Below, piece after piece: positions 1 to 7,494 of a stretch of 64,000 nt of DNA. Source of the stretch: Tunturiibacter gelidiferens (lineage in GTDB: Bacteria; Acidobacteriota; Terriglobia; Terriglobales; Acidobacteriaceae); the NCBI RefSeq assembly GCF_014201335.1, contig NZ_JACHEB010000011.1, positions 62,001 to 126,000 of the forward strand. Direction: 5' to 3'. The position numbers and the translations under genes were made by a program. Positions within the stretch are counted from its first letter, which is position 1, and every line of letters starts with the position of its first letter. The notes under the pieces are model-generated. The model made no database searches. It saw only the letters and a list, made by a program, of their open reading frames with translations, and was not told the origin of the DNA.

Positions 1-668
1 CGAAGCAGCAATTTGACGCTGCTGTAGCGACAGATGCTGCGAATCAGGCATCTGTGCTGGAGGCTGAAGCTACGGTCATTGGGAATCAAGCTGCGGTGAG
101 TCAGGCAATTCAAAAGCTTGCCCAGTCGCGTTTCCAAGCGGCGCAATCCGTCAAAACCGGCCCCGACCAAGTGCGTGTCCAGCAGGCGAAGGCGAACTCA
201 GCTCTTGCCGACGTCAAGCAGGCGCAGGCGAAGGTCGATCAAGCTCTTCTCAACCTCGGCTACACCCACATCACCGCCCCCACCACGGGTATCGTCAACA
301 AAAAGAACGTTCAGGTGGGTGTGAATCTCAGTATCGGACAAGATGTGCTGACGATCATCCCTCTGACTAACCTCTGGGTGACCGCAAACTTCAAGGAGAC
401 GCAGCTCTCAAAGATGAAGCCTGGCCAGCCAGTCACTCTCAAGGTCGATGCCCTGGGCGGTCGTAAGTTCCACGGTAAAGTAACCCAAATCGGCGGCGCT
501 ACTGGCTCGAGGCTCTCCCTGTTTCCTCCTGAAAACGCTACCGGAAACTATGTCAAGGTCGTCCAGCGAATCCCCGTTCGAATTGATTTCACGAATCTGC
601 AACAGGAAAACGGCGACTATGCCCTGCGTCCAGGAATGTCGGTGACTCCGGATGTAGAGGTCAAATGA
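1..668 (+). CDS. HlyD/EmrA-family membrane fusion protein, 3' part
   Basis: Cut by the left edge: the frame is already open at base 3 and ends with TGA at 666-668, leaving about 221 C-terminal residues. The visible part starts in an Ala/Gln-rich helical stretch (coiled-coil hairpin), continues through the second half of a lipoyl-like domain (YTHITAPTTGIV, near base 260) and then a beta-barrel segment (NFKETQLSKMKPGQ). This is the order found in periplasmic adaptors that link an inner-membrane pump to an outer-membrane channel. The NFKETQL stretch favours the EmrA type over RND adaptors. Pump and N-terminal anchor would lie outside the window, so the substrate cannot be told. A GTG at 54 is internal, not the start. 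Confidence 0.85.
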   Translation, partial: KQQFDAAVATDAANQASVLEAEATVIGNQAAVSQAIQKLAQSRFQAAQSVKTGPDQVRVQQAKANSALADVKQAQAKVDQALLNLGYTHITAPTTGIVNKKNVQVGVNLSIGQDVLTIIPLTNLWVTANFKETQLSKMKPGQPVTLKVDALGGRKFHGKVTQIGGATGSRLSLFPPENATGNYVKVVQRIPVRIDFTNLQQENGDYALRPGMSVTPDVEVK

Positions 669-733
669 TAAAGGGAAACCGAGCTGTTCTCTGCGGCATC
701 TGAAAACTGGAAGGTTAGTTTACGAGGTGGAAA

Positions 734-1330
734 ATGGCAGTTGCAATCAAGAAGGCAAGTTCGAGTAACGCGAACGTGGCGCCGCACTGGCATGCACACG
801 CAAAGGAGATCCAGAAGTACGGCTCCGTGGTCGAGGATATCCCTCACCCGCTGAGTGCGAAGGTCCGGGCCGACATGGTCGCCCAGCTTAACCAGCTTCT
901 GGCCGACTCCATCACCCTGCGTGACATGTACAAGAAGCACCACTGGCAGGTCTCCGGTCCGACCTTTTATCAGCTTCATCTTCTCTTCGACAAGCACTTT
1001 GATGAGCAGGTTGAGATGGTCGATACCATAGCCGAACGCGTCCAGTTACTCGGCGGCGTCACCATCGCTATGGGTGGGGATGTAGCCGAGGTCACCCGCC
1101 TCCAACGGCCGCCTCGTGGCAGGGAAGAAGTTCCGGTACAGATCTCCCGTCTCCTCGAGGCTCACAAGATCATCATTCAGAGCTGCCTAGACATCTCGGA
1201 TTTGGCAGACAAAGCGGGAGATCAGGGAACAAACGATCTGGTGATCAGCGATATTCTCCGCCCCAATGAGCTGCAGTCTTGGTTCATTGGCCAGCATTTG
1301 GTGGAGATGCCGTTGATTCTTGAAAAATAG
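734..1330 (+). CDS. dps: Dps-family DNA-binding ferritin-like protein
   Basis: A protein of 198 residues. The segment HHWQVSGPTFYQLHLLFDKH followed by DEQVEMVDTIAERV is the Dps signature that carries the His/Asp/Glu ligands of the intersubunit ferroxidase site. Dps dodecamers oxidise Fe(II) with peroxide, store iron and coat DNA in the cytoplasm. The N-terminus (about 45 residues before the four-helix bundle, Lys- and His-containing) is longer than in minimal Dps and could be the DNA-binding tail. AGGTGG lies just before the ATG. It follows the efflux adaptor by 65 bases but is probably its own unit, since a GC-rich hairpin follows it. Confidence 0.92.
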   Translation: MAVAIKKASSSNANVAPHWHAHAKEIQKYGSVVEDIPHPLSAKVRADMVAQLNQLLADSITLRDMYKKHHWQVSGPTFYQLHLLFDKHFDEQVEMVDTIAERVQLLGGVTIAMGGDVAEVTRLQRPPRGREEVPVQISRLLEAHKIIIQSCLDISDLADKAGDQGTNDLVISDILRPNELQSWFIGQHLVEMPLILEK

Positions 1331-1381
1331 CCGAGGAGCACTCCTAAACTAGTTCGAATTCGATTTTTACGCTGAAGCAAG

Positions 1382-1411
1382 CAGCCCGGTCGCGCGAAGC
1401 CTCCGGGCTGT
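1382..1411. terminator. Hairpin after dps
   Basis: CAGCCCGG and CCGGGCTG form a perfect 8-bp stem with a loop of about 13 bases, 50 bases after the dps stop. No T-run follows, so it is at best a weak intrinsic terminator. A possible GTG start of the next gene at 1410 would lie inside the stem, which argues for the ATG at 1476 as the real start. Confidence 0.5.
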
Positions 1412-1475
1412 GTATGTTAAAGGCTGTGAGCCCGCATCCAACTGCTCGCTCCAATCATCTGTACTACATAAGCCT

Positions 1476-2498
1476 ATGCCGATCGCACTCGCATTCTTCG
1501 TCCACTACGCCTACCTGATCGTCTTCCTTTGGGTATTGGTGGAGCAGGTCGGCATTCCTATTCCCAGTGTGCCGGTTTTGCTTACCGCTGGGACTCTTAG
1601 CGCGACACACACAGTCAGTCACCTCTATGTCGTCATTTCGGTTTTGTTTGCGTGCCTCATCGCGGACACCATCTGGTTCGCGCTCGGTCGCCGTTTTGGC
1701 AACAGTGTTTTGAAGCTGCTCTGTCGGCTTTCCTTTGAAGCTTCCACCTGTGTCAGCAAGACCGAGGGTTACTTCACTCGGCGCGGACCGGTCACTCTGC
1801 TCTTCGCGAAGTTCGTTCCGGGCCTCAGCACCGTTGCCGCGCCTATCGCTGGTCAAACCGGGATGCCCTATTCGAGGTTCCTTATGTGGGATCTTGCCGG
1901 CTCGTTCATTTGGGGGGAGACGTTCATTCTGGCCGGCCGGTTCTTCGGCGACGTTGCCAAAAAGAGCGCACCCTTCCTGCACTGGCTAGGCCACTTTGCC
2001 TTCCTCATCTTTGTCTTGATGGTCCTCGGGTTTCTCGGTCATCGCATCTGGAAGCAGCGCAAGTTCCTCCAGCAGGTTCGCGAACTGCGCCTCGAACCGA
2101 GCGAGTTGAAAGGGATGTTGGATGCGGCAGAGGCTGGCGGTTTGAAGCCTCCGTTCATCGTTGACCTGCGCCACCCACTGGACTATCTGCCGGATCCTCG
2201 GGTGCTTCCGGGAGCGCTCCGCATCGGTCCTAACGAACTCAAGCAGCACAGTGAGATTATTCCGCGTGATCGCGACGTGATCCTCTATTGCACCTGTCCC
2301 AGCGAAGAAACCAGCGCGAAGCTTGCCCTGCAGTTGCATAAGATGGGGGTATACCGGGTGCGTCCTCTCCGCGGTGGCTTCGATGGCTGGAAGGAAGCTG
2401 GTTACCCTCTGGTCGATTACGTCTCTGAGACGCCGAGTTCCGAGGTTGTGGAGAAGATCCTGCCGGCGAACTCCAACACTGCCGTACCGTCGATGTAA
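1476..2498 (+). CDS. DedA-family membrane protein fused to a rhodanese domain
   Basis: A protein of 340 residues with two parts. Residues about 1-200 are a DedA/SNARE-associated (VTT) membrane domain: an early EQVGIPIPSVP loop, several hydrophobic spans and the motif FAKFVPGLSTVAAPIAG. DedA proteins are inner-membrane proteins linked to undecaprenyl-phosphate or phospholipid transport and to proton-motive force. Residues about 225-325 are a rhodanese domain (FIVDLRHPLDYL, then YCTCPSEETSA with the likely active Cys, then GGFDGWKEAGYP), placed in the cytoplasm after the last span. The ATG at 1476 begins directly with the membrane domain. The fusion ties a lipid-carrier transporter to sulfane-sulfur or Cys redox chemistry; its substrate is unknown. 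Confidence 0.88.
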   Translation: MPIALAFFVHYAYLIVFLWVLVEQVGIPIPSVPVLLTAGTLSATHTVSHLYVVISVLFACLIADTIWFALGRRFGNSVLKLLCRLSFEASTCVSKTEGYFTRRGPVTLLFAKFVPGLSTVAAPIAGQTGMPYSRFLMWDLAGSFIWGETFILAGRFFGDVAKKSAPFLHWLGHFAFLIFVLMVLGFLGHRIWKQRKFLQQVRELRLEPSELKGMLDAAEAGGLKPPFIVDLRHPLDYLPDPRVLPGALRIGPNELKQHSEIIPRDRDVILYCTCPSEETSAKLALQLHKMGVYRVRPLRGGFDGWKEAGYPLVDYVSETPSSEVVEKILPANSNTAVPSM

Positions 2499-2532
2499 GT
2501 CGGCGAATGTCTCGGGTTCGACCCGCAGCGCC

Positions 2533-3255
2533 TCAAGCGCCCATCCGAAAATTAACGGTAATTATCGTTTGCACGTCAACGGGTTCTCCGTTTAATCGGT
2601 AAGGCCGATACCGCGCTCCTCGTATTGCCTCAATTGCGGCGCTTTGCAGCATCGTAGGCCCTCTGAGTACATGCAGACTTTCGATGGTTCCATTTCGCGA
2701 GATAACCGCCTCCACCACAACTGTCCCTTCAACATGGGCCGCTCTGGCGATTGCCGGATATCCCGGGCGAATCGGCGTGATCAACATCCCCTCCGAGACC
2801 CCAGAAGAGACGTCAATCCTTTTATGAGGAGTGCCCGAGCCGACCGTCACGCTGGGATGAGGTCCGCTCCCGCCGAGAAGTCCGCCGGGTAGCTCAGTGC
2901 GCATCCCCATTCCGCTGTCTGGAGCCAGAAGCGAAGGCTCTTCGCTCGCTGAAAAAACGCTGCTCGGGACCATAGTCGAGATGACTGGCGGGCGTGATAA
3001 CTCAGGTGACGCTGCATTCGAAGCAGCTTCCGTTACTCGCTGCACGCGCACCGGTGGCTTAGGTGGTTTCGGAGGCGACGGAAGCAACATCTTTGGCGCT
3101 TCGATCTCAAACGATACCGCCTCCGGATGCAGCAAAGGCAACGCGATCACCAAACCGGCGACCGCAAACTGTAAGGTGATCGACGCCACAGTCGTCCACC
3201 GCCGGCTTGAAGAGATTTCACCAACACGCGACTCTACAAGACTGTCCTCAAACAT
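2533..3255 (-). CDS. TonB-family energy transducer
   Basis: A protein of 240 residues. There is one N-terminal membrane anchor (ITLQFAVAGLVIALPLL, residues about 25-42), then a Pro/Lys-rich spacer (PSPPKPPKPP) and a low-complexity periplasmic stretch. A C-terminal TonB domain follows (PGYPAIARAAHVEGTVVVEAV, then GARYRPYRLNGEPV). It would couple ExbBD proton flux to outer-membrane TonB-dependent receptors such as the one at 61.3 kb; exbBD is not in the window. The ATG at 3255 is chosen because GGAGGG lies at ideal distance before it; a TTG 15 bases upstream would sit inside that ribosome-binding site. It is divergent from the UbiD gene. Confidence 0.9.
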   Translation of the reverse strand: MFEDSLVESRVGEISSSRRWTTVASITLQFAVAGLVIALPLLHPEAVSFEIEAPKMLLPSPPKPPKPPVRVQRVTEAASNAASPELSRPPVISTMVPSSVFSASEEPSLLAPDSGMGMRTELPGGLLGGSGPHPSVTVGSGTPHKRIDVSSGVSEGMLITPIRPGYPAIARAAHVEGTVVVEAVISRNGTIESLHVLRGPTMLQSAAIEAIRGARYRPYRLNGEPVDVQTIITVNFRMGA

Positions 3256-3502
3256 AGAAGCACCCTCCAACGTCCGGATTTTAGGTGCGCCTCCAGCGAG
3301 GAATGCGGCCGTACTACGTTAGACACCTCCAACGCATCTATGTTCCCGCGCTGGTCATCGCGAGACGTGCACGATTTCATCGGCCGCGAATCAAGGCCAA
3401 TTCTTTGCGGAGCATCATCACCAAAACTTCGACGCAAACGCGACACAACCGAAACCATTACCATAGGCTTGCAGCCTTAACCGACTGCAGCAGGAGAGGG
3501 AA

Positions 3503-5092
3503 TTGGCCTACAACGATCTACGCGAATGGATTAAGCAGCTAGAAAAAGCCGGAGAACTAAAGCGCATCACCGCAGAGGTATCTCCAGATTTGGAGATGGC
3601 CGAGATTGCCGACCGCACTGCCAAGCTTGGTCGAGGCACACCCAAGGCCGGCGGCCCCGCACTACTCTTTGAAAACGTGAAGGGCTACCCGAGCGCTCGC
3701 GTCCTGATGAACCAGTTCGGCAGCGAACGCCGCATGAGGCTCGCACTAGAGACCGACTCGCTCGATGCCATCGCCGACCGTATCCGCACCCTCATCAAGC
3801 CACAGATTCCGACGAGTTTGATGGACAAGCTCAAGATGCTCCCCATCCTTGCTGAGGTAGGCAACTTCTTCCCCAAAGTAATCGCCGCTAAAGACGCGCC
3901 ATGTAAGCAAGTCATTCGCCGTGGAGCAGACGTCAATCTTCTTGAGTTGCCCATCCTCAAAACCTGGCCGCAGGACGGCGGTCCTTTCATCACCCTTCCC
4001 TGTGTCATCACGCGCGACCCCAAATCCGGCAAGCGAAACGTCGGCATGTACCGCATGCAGGTGTACGACGGCAAGACCACCGGTATGCACTGGCAGCGAC
4101 AGAAGGTTGCCGCCGAACACATGCGCGAACGCCTCCGCGAAGCTTCCCCGGACTCCGCCGCCCGTGTCGATCTCATGGCCATCACGTCGGGTGGAACAGC
4201 TGCCGCATCCTCCCTCGAAACCCTCAACGCAACAACGGTCACCAAGATTCGTGAAGACCGTATGGAGGTAGCCGTCGCCATTGGCACGGATCCTGCCACT
4301 ACCTTCAGCGCCATCGTTCCTGCACCACCCGATGTCGAGGAGTACCTCATCTCCGGCTTTCTTCGCCAGAAACCCCTCGAACTCGTGCGAGCCGAAACCG
4401 TCGACCTCGAAGTTCCCGCTAATGCGGAGTACATCCTCGAAGGTTATGTTGAGTTAGGCGAACTCAGAACGGAAGGCCCGTTCGGCGATCACACTGGCTT
4501 CTACACCATGCAGGACGACTATCCCGTCTTCCATATAACGTGTATCACTCACAGGAAAGACCCCATCTACGCTGCAACGATCGTCGGCAAGCCTCCAATG
4601 GAAGATGCCTGGATGGGCAAGGCGGTCGAACGCATCTTTCTTCCGCTGATGCAGCTCACCATGCCCGAGATTGTCGATGTTAACCTTCCCCCCGAAGGCG
4701 TCTTCCATAACCTCATGATCGTTTCGATCAAAAAGTCCTACGCGGGCCACGCGCGAAAGATCATGAATGGAATCTGGGCCATGGGTCAGGCCATGTTCAC
4801 CAAGTGCATCATCGTTGTCGACGAAGATTGCGATGTTCAGGACCTCGCGGAGGTCACGCTCCGCACCGCCAACAACATCGATCCCGAGCGTGATATCCAG
4901 TTCACCCTCGGGCCCGTGGACTCGCTCGACCATGCCAGTCGCCTGCCAAACTTCGGCAGCAAGATGGGCATCGATGCCACACGCAAATGGGCTGCCGAAG
5001 GCTTCACCCGGCCTTGGCCGCCCATGCTCACCATGGACGCGGAGGTAAAGTCGAAGATCGACGCACTCTGGAAAAAATTGGGGATTGAGTAG
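3503..5092 (+). CDS. ubiD: UbiD-family decarboxylase
   Basis: A protein of 529 residues, a normal length for UbiD. Family blocks are intact: RNVGMYRMQVYDGKTTGMHW, EGPFGDHTGFY and the late DEDCDVQDLAEV. UbiD enzymes use prenylated FMN to decarboxylate aromatic or alpha,beta-unsaturated acids, classically 3-octaprenyl-4-hydroxybenzoate in ubiquinone synthesis. In organisms relying on menaquinone, relatives act in the futalosine route, so the substrate is open. The gene starts with TTG at 3503, supported by GGAGAGGG just upstream; no closer ATG exists. The flavin prenyltransferase partner UbiX is not in the window. The next gene follows after 104 bases. Confidence 0.9.
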   Translation: MAYNDLREWIKQLEKAGELKRITAEVSPDLEMAEIADRTAKLGRGTPKAGGPALLFENVKGYPSARVLMNQFGSERRMRLALETDSLDAIADRIRTLIKPQIPTSLMDKLKMLPILAEVGNFFPKVIAAKDAPCKQVIRRGADVNLLELPILKTWPQDGGPFITLPCVITRDPKSGKRNVGMYRMQVYDGKTTGMHWQRQKVAAEHMRERLREASPDSAARVDLMAITSGGTAAASSLETLNATTVTKIREDRMEVAVAIGTDPATTFSAIVPAPPDVEEYLISGFLRQKPLELVRAETVDLEVPANAEYILEGYVELGELRTEGPFGDHTGFYTMQDDYPVFHITCITHRKDPIYAATIVGKPPMEDAWMGKAVERIFLPLMQLTMPEIVDVNLPPEGVFHNLMIVSIKKSYAGHARKIMNGIWAMGQAMFTKCIIVVDEDCDVQDLAEVTLRTANNIDPERDIQFTLGPVDSLDHASRLPNFGSKMGIDATRKWAAEGFTRPWPPMLTMDAEVKSKIDALWKKLGIE

Positions 5093-5196
5093 TCCGCTAT
5101 CGTTACCTCGTCGTTTGTTCGGGTTAGCTCAGTTTTTGCGAATAGTAACGAGCAGAGCTTTCAGGTCACTATCCACAAAGAGAGAGGGGTGACACG

Positions 5197-5694
5197 ATGT
5201 CAGCTAATCTCAACTTCGCAGATGTAAGGCTCAACTACGATCCCTCACAGCCCCAGCAGCGATTTCGCAATGCTGGCCTCGAAGCCGCGTTCCTGGCGCC
5301 AGCGGCTCAGCTTCCTCATGCGATCCCCTGGCCGGCAGGTGCAGCGCCGACGCCCATCACGCTCACTCCACTTCCGGTCGATACCGACGACCTGTCGCGC
5401 TTCGAAGGCTATGACGCGGTAGTGGTCACCTGGACCTCAGCGGAAGCCGCCGCACTAGCATCTCTCTTCACCCCCGCCAACCCAACCAGTACCTGGTTTC
5501 TCTATCGCCACAACGTCGCCCAATATATCCCCTTAGTGACGGGGAATGTAGCTCCCTTCAACGACAACACGCCCGAGATGGCCCGGTACTATCACACCCT
5601 CGCCCTCTACTTCCCCTGCCAGATAGGCAAAGCAAAAGTTCTTCTAGTCAAGAGCGGTTTGCATCTGGACTACGATGGCCGGCAACTCCAGTGA
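5197..5694 (+). CDS. Nucleosidase/phosphorylase-like protein, N-terminal part (split gene)
   Basis: 165 residues read from an ATG with GAGAGGGG upstream. The segment YDAVVVTWTSAEAAALASLF and the end KVLLVKSGLHLDYDG resemble the first half of proteins in the nucleoside phosphorylase fold family. The frame stops at TGA 5692-5694, exactly where the next frame (from GTG 5691) carries on the same fold. One extra base in the CTCCA just before the stop would join them into one protein reading GRQLPVKKLMTEIA. So this is either a one-base-deletion frameshift (or assembly error) or a coupled two-gene arrangement with a 4-base overlap. No classic slippery heptamer is seen. The enzyme activity is not established. 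Confidence 0.6.
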   Translation: MSANLNFADVRLNYDPSQPQQRFRNAGLEAAFLAPAAQLPHAIPWPAGAAPTPITLTPLPVDTDDLSRFEGYDAVVVTWTSAEAAALASLFTPANPTSTWFLYRHNVAQYIPLVTGNVAPFNDNTPEMARYYHTLALYFPCQIGKAKVLLVKSGLHLDYDGRQLQ

Positions 5695-6284
5695 AGAAGC
5701 TGATGACCGAAATCGCGCAAACAGTTCGTCCCAAGCTTTTCATCACGACCGGCACTGGCGGCGGCATCGGATCCGAAGTGCTGTTGGGAGACGTTGTCAT
5801 TGCAGGCGAGGTGCGCTTCGACTGTCGTACCCAGTTCAAGAACGAGCCTTGGCACGATGCGGTCTTCTCCCCGTCGAAGTTACCCGCTGGCGCTCTCGCG
5901 GCCATCACGCCGGCACTCACTCAACCAAATGCCTCGCGCATTCCGAACGCCAGAGCGACTCCAAAGATATGGAGCTCCGCCAGCGATGCAATTGTCACAA
6001 CCGACTTCTTCGCCTTCGATGACTCCACGAACTTTTACAAGCTACAAGGTCTCGGGCAAGCCTGCGATATGGGCGACGCTATGGTCGCCAGCGCGCTACA
6101 GGGCATTCCGAATCTCTCCTGGCATGCCATTCGCAACGCGTCCGATCCTCAGATCCCTAATCCCACCAACAGCATCAAACAGGCTGGCGACGCAGCGGCT
6201 CAGATATATGCAAAATATGGCGGCTTGACGACCGCTGCCAGTGTCATCTCCACATGGGCCGTCATCCACTCCGCAACTCATTAG
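5691..6284 (+). CDS. Nucleosidase/phosphorylase-like protein, C-terminal part (split gene)
   Basis: 197 residues from GTG 5691, overlapping the previous stop by 4 bases. FITTGTGGGIG followed by LLGDVVIAG is the glycine-rich phosphate/ribose-binding signature of the PNP/UDP phosphorylase superfamily. MGDAMVASALQGIPNLSWHAIRNASD fits the later segment that contacts the nucleoside and carries the catalytic Asp. It probably hydrolyses or phosphorolyses a nucleoside, but the base specificity cannot be read. There is no good ribosome-binding site before the GTG, which favours a broken single gene over an independent second gene. It ends 13 bases before the stop of the convergent gene. Confidence 0.65.
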   Translation: MKKLMTEIAQTVRPKLFITTGTGGGIGSEVLLGDVVIAGEVRFDCRTQFKNEPWHDAVFSPSKLPAGALAAITPALTQPNASRIPNARATPKIWSSASDAIVTTDFFAFDDSTNFYKLQGLGQACDMGDAMVASALQGIPNLSWHAIRNASDPQIPNPTNSIKQAGDAAAQIYAKYGGLTTAASVISTWAVIHSATH

Positions 6285-6297
6285 AGCGAGGTCGAGG

Positions 6298-6849
6298 TCA
6301 TTCCGCGCTTTTCACCGTAATCGCGCTCAGATTCCGTACCCACCGCTGCGGCTTCTTATCTTCGCTGTCGACAAGCTTCAATTGTCCATCTTCCCCTAGC
6401 GGCTTGCCTCCCATGCTGGTCGCAACGATCACGTTCCCGTTATGTTCGGAGCCCTCAATCTCCGTCACCGAATACAACACCCAATATTTGTCCATCCCCT
6501 CAGCTACGAGGTAGCTCCGTAGCATCTTCCGGTGGGTCGTTTTTTCCACTGGAAACCCATACTTCGCAAGCAGATCCCCCAGCAGCACCCCAGTGTAGGT
6601 CTCATCTGTCTTCGTATGTTCGTTATGCACGGTCACGGTCTTCTGGGGCATCGTAGCCAGGTCAACAACAGACAGCGTAGTCGCCTTACCATCCACCGTC
6701 AGTACCAGGCTCGTTGAAGGCTGCGTAGTAGCGTGCTGGTGCTCCGCTATGCCCCCGTTCGGTACAGTCTGAGCGTGAGCCTCTGCGGCGCTCACTCCTG
6801 CAAAGCAAAGGCTTACCAGCAGCGGGATTGTCAGGGAGGCTCTTTTCAT
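6298..6849 (-). CDS. Secreted molybdopterin-binding-domain protein
   Basis: 183 residues with a signal peptide (positively charged start, LTIPLLVSLCFAGVSA, cleavage near AHAQ). The mature part resembles the oxidoreductase molybdopterin-binding (sulfite-oxidase-type) fold: DLATMPQKTVTVHN, YTGVLLGDLLAKYGFPV, YWVLYSVTEIE, and a C-terminal RWVRNLSAITV. Proteins of this short type often lack the conserved cofactor Cys, and I see none at the expected place, so it may bind something other than Mo-cofactor. The ATG at 6849 is chosen because the signal peptide starts there; the frame runs further upstream but would cover the start of the divergent nuoI gene 40 bases away. Confidence 0.72.
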   Translation of the reverse strand: MKRASLTIPLLVSLCFAGVSAAEAHAQTVPNGGIAEHQHATTQPSTSLVLTVDGKATTLSVVDLATMPQKTVTVHNEHTKTDETYTGVLLGDLLAKYGFPVEKTTHRKMLRSYLVAEGMDKYWVLYSVTEIEGSEHNGNVIVATSMGGKPLGEDGQLKLVDSEDKKPQRWVRNLSAITVKSAE

Positions 6850-6888
6850 GGCTTCCAGCCTATAGCGCCCCCGTCGTATACTCAAGGT

Positions 6889-7392
6889 ATGTCTATCGTC
6901 CGCGACGCCGCAGCCATTGCCAAGGGAATGAGCATCACGCTGAAGCAGGCCTTCCAGCCGACCGAAGTCGAGAACTATCCTGACGGCAAAGGTCCTATGC
7001 GCGGAGCGAAGTTTGAGGAGCGCTTCCGCGGCAAGCACCAGCTGCAACGCGACGAGAACGGCCTTGAGAAGTGTGTGGCCTGCTTCCTCTGCGCTGCCGC
7101 CTGCCCTTCGAACTGCATTTACATCGAAGCTGCGGAGAACACTGAAGAAGTACGCATCTCCTCCGCCGAGCGCTACGCTAAGGTCTACAACATCGACTAC
7201 AACCGGTGTATCTTCTGCGGCTACTGCGTCGAAGCATGTCCCACCGACGCCATCACGCATGGCCACGGCTTTGAACTCGCCAGCCTCAACGCTACCACCC
7301 TGGTCATGCGCAAAGAAGACCTCCTGATTCCCAATCCCATGCTTCCGGACGTTGTCCGCTCGGACAAAGACCAAGCCGAAATTCTCGCTTAA
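6889..7392 (+). CDS. nuoI: NADH-quinone oxidoreductase subunit I (NuoI-like ferredoxin)
   Basis: 167 residues from ATG 6889, with AAGG a few bases upstream. Two complete 4Fe-4S motifs are visible: CVACFLCAAACPSNC and CIFCGYCVEACPTDA, separated by the NIDYNR segment typical of NuoI, followed by RKEDLLIPNP. In complex I this subunit carries clusters N6a and N6b in the peripheral arm and hands electrons towards quinone. No other nuo gene is in the window, so it is a stand-alone copy: either a displaced subunit of a scattered complex I or a paralogue serving another electron pathway. Confidence 0.88.
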   Translation: MSIVRDAAAIAKGMSITLKQAFQPTEVENYPDGKGPMRGAKFEERFRGKHQLQRDENGLEKCVACFLCAAACPSNCIYIEAAENTEEVRISSAERYAKVYNIDYNRCIFCGYCVEACPTDAITHGHGFELASLNATTLVMRKEDLLIPNPMLPDVVRSDKDQAEILA

Positions 7393-7417
7393 ACCTTCAG
7401 GATAAAGTTTCAATCAG

Positions 7418-7475
7418 CGGCAAGTCTTTAGGGACTTGCCGGACTTCGCCGGGCGCCAACGCACTGCGCAACGAA
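7418..7475 (+). promoter_or_regulatory. Structured leader before split metH
   Basis: The 102-base gap before the methionine synthase genes holds a 9-bp perfect stem (CGGCAAGTC at 7418-7426 with GACTTGCCG at 7433-7441, loop TTTAGG). A second possible stem CTTCG...CGAAG (7444-7475) encloses GCGC/GCGC pairs. No T-run follows. This could be a terminator for nuoI or a regulatory leader; it does not match the SAH or SAM riboswitch cores that I know. Confidence 0.35.
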
Positions 7476-7494
7476 GCAAGGACATCTAATACCA

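Noticed and set aside
5686..5694. Programmed -1 frameshift in the nucleosidase-like gene
   Set aside because: No X-XXY-YYZ slippery heptamer and no clear downstream structure at the junction.
6850..7413. Upstream extension of the secreted molybdopterin-domain gene to a 371-residue protein
   Set aside because: The extension is antisense to nuoI, and a good signal peptide begins at 6849.
7393..7494. SAH or SAM riboswitch before metH
   Set aside because: Stems are present, but the conserved core sequences of the SAH and SAM classes known to me are not.
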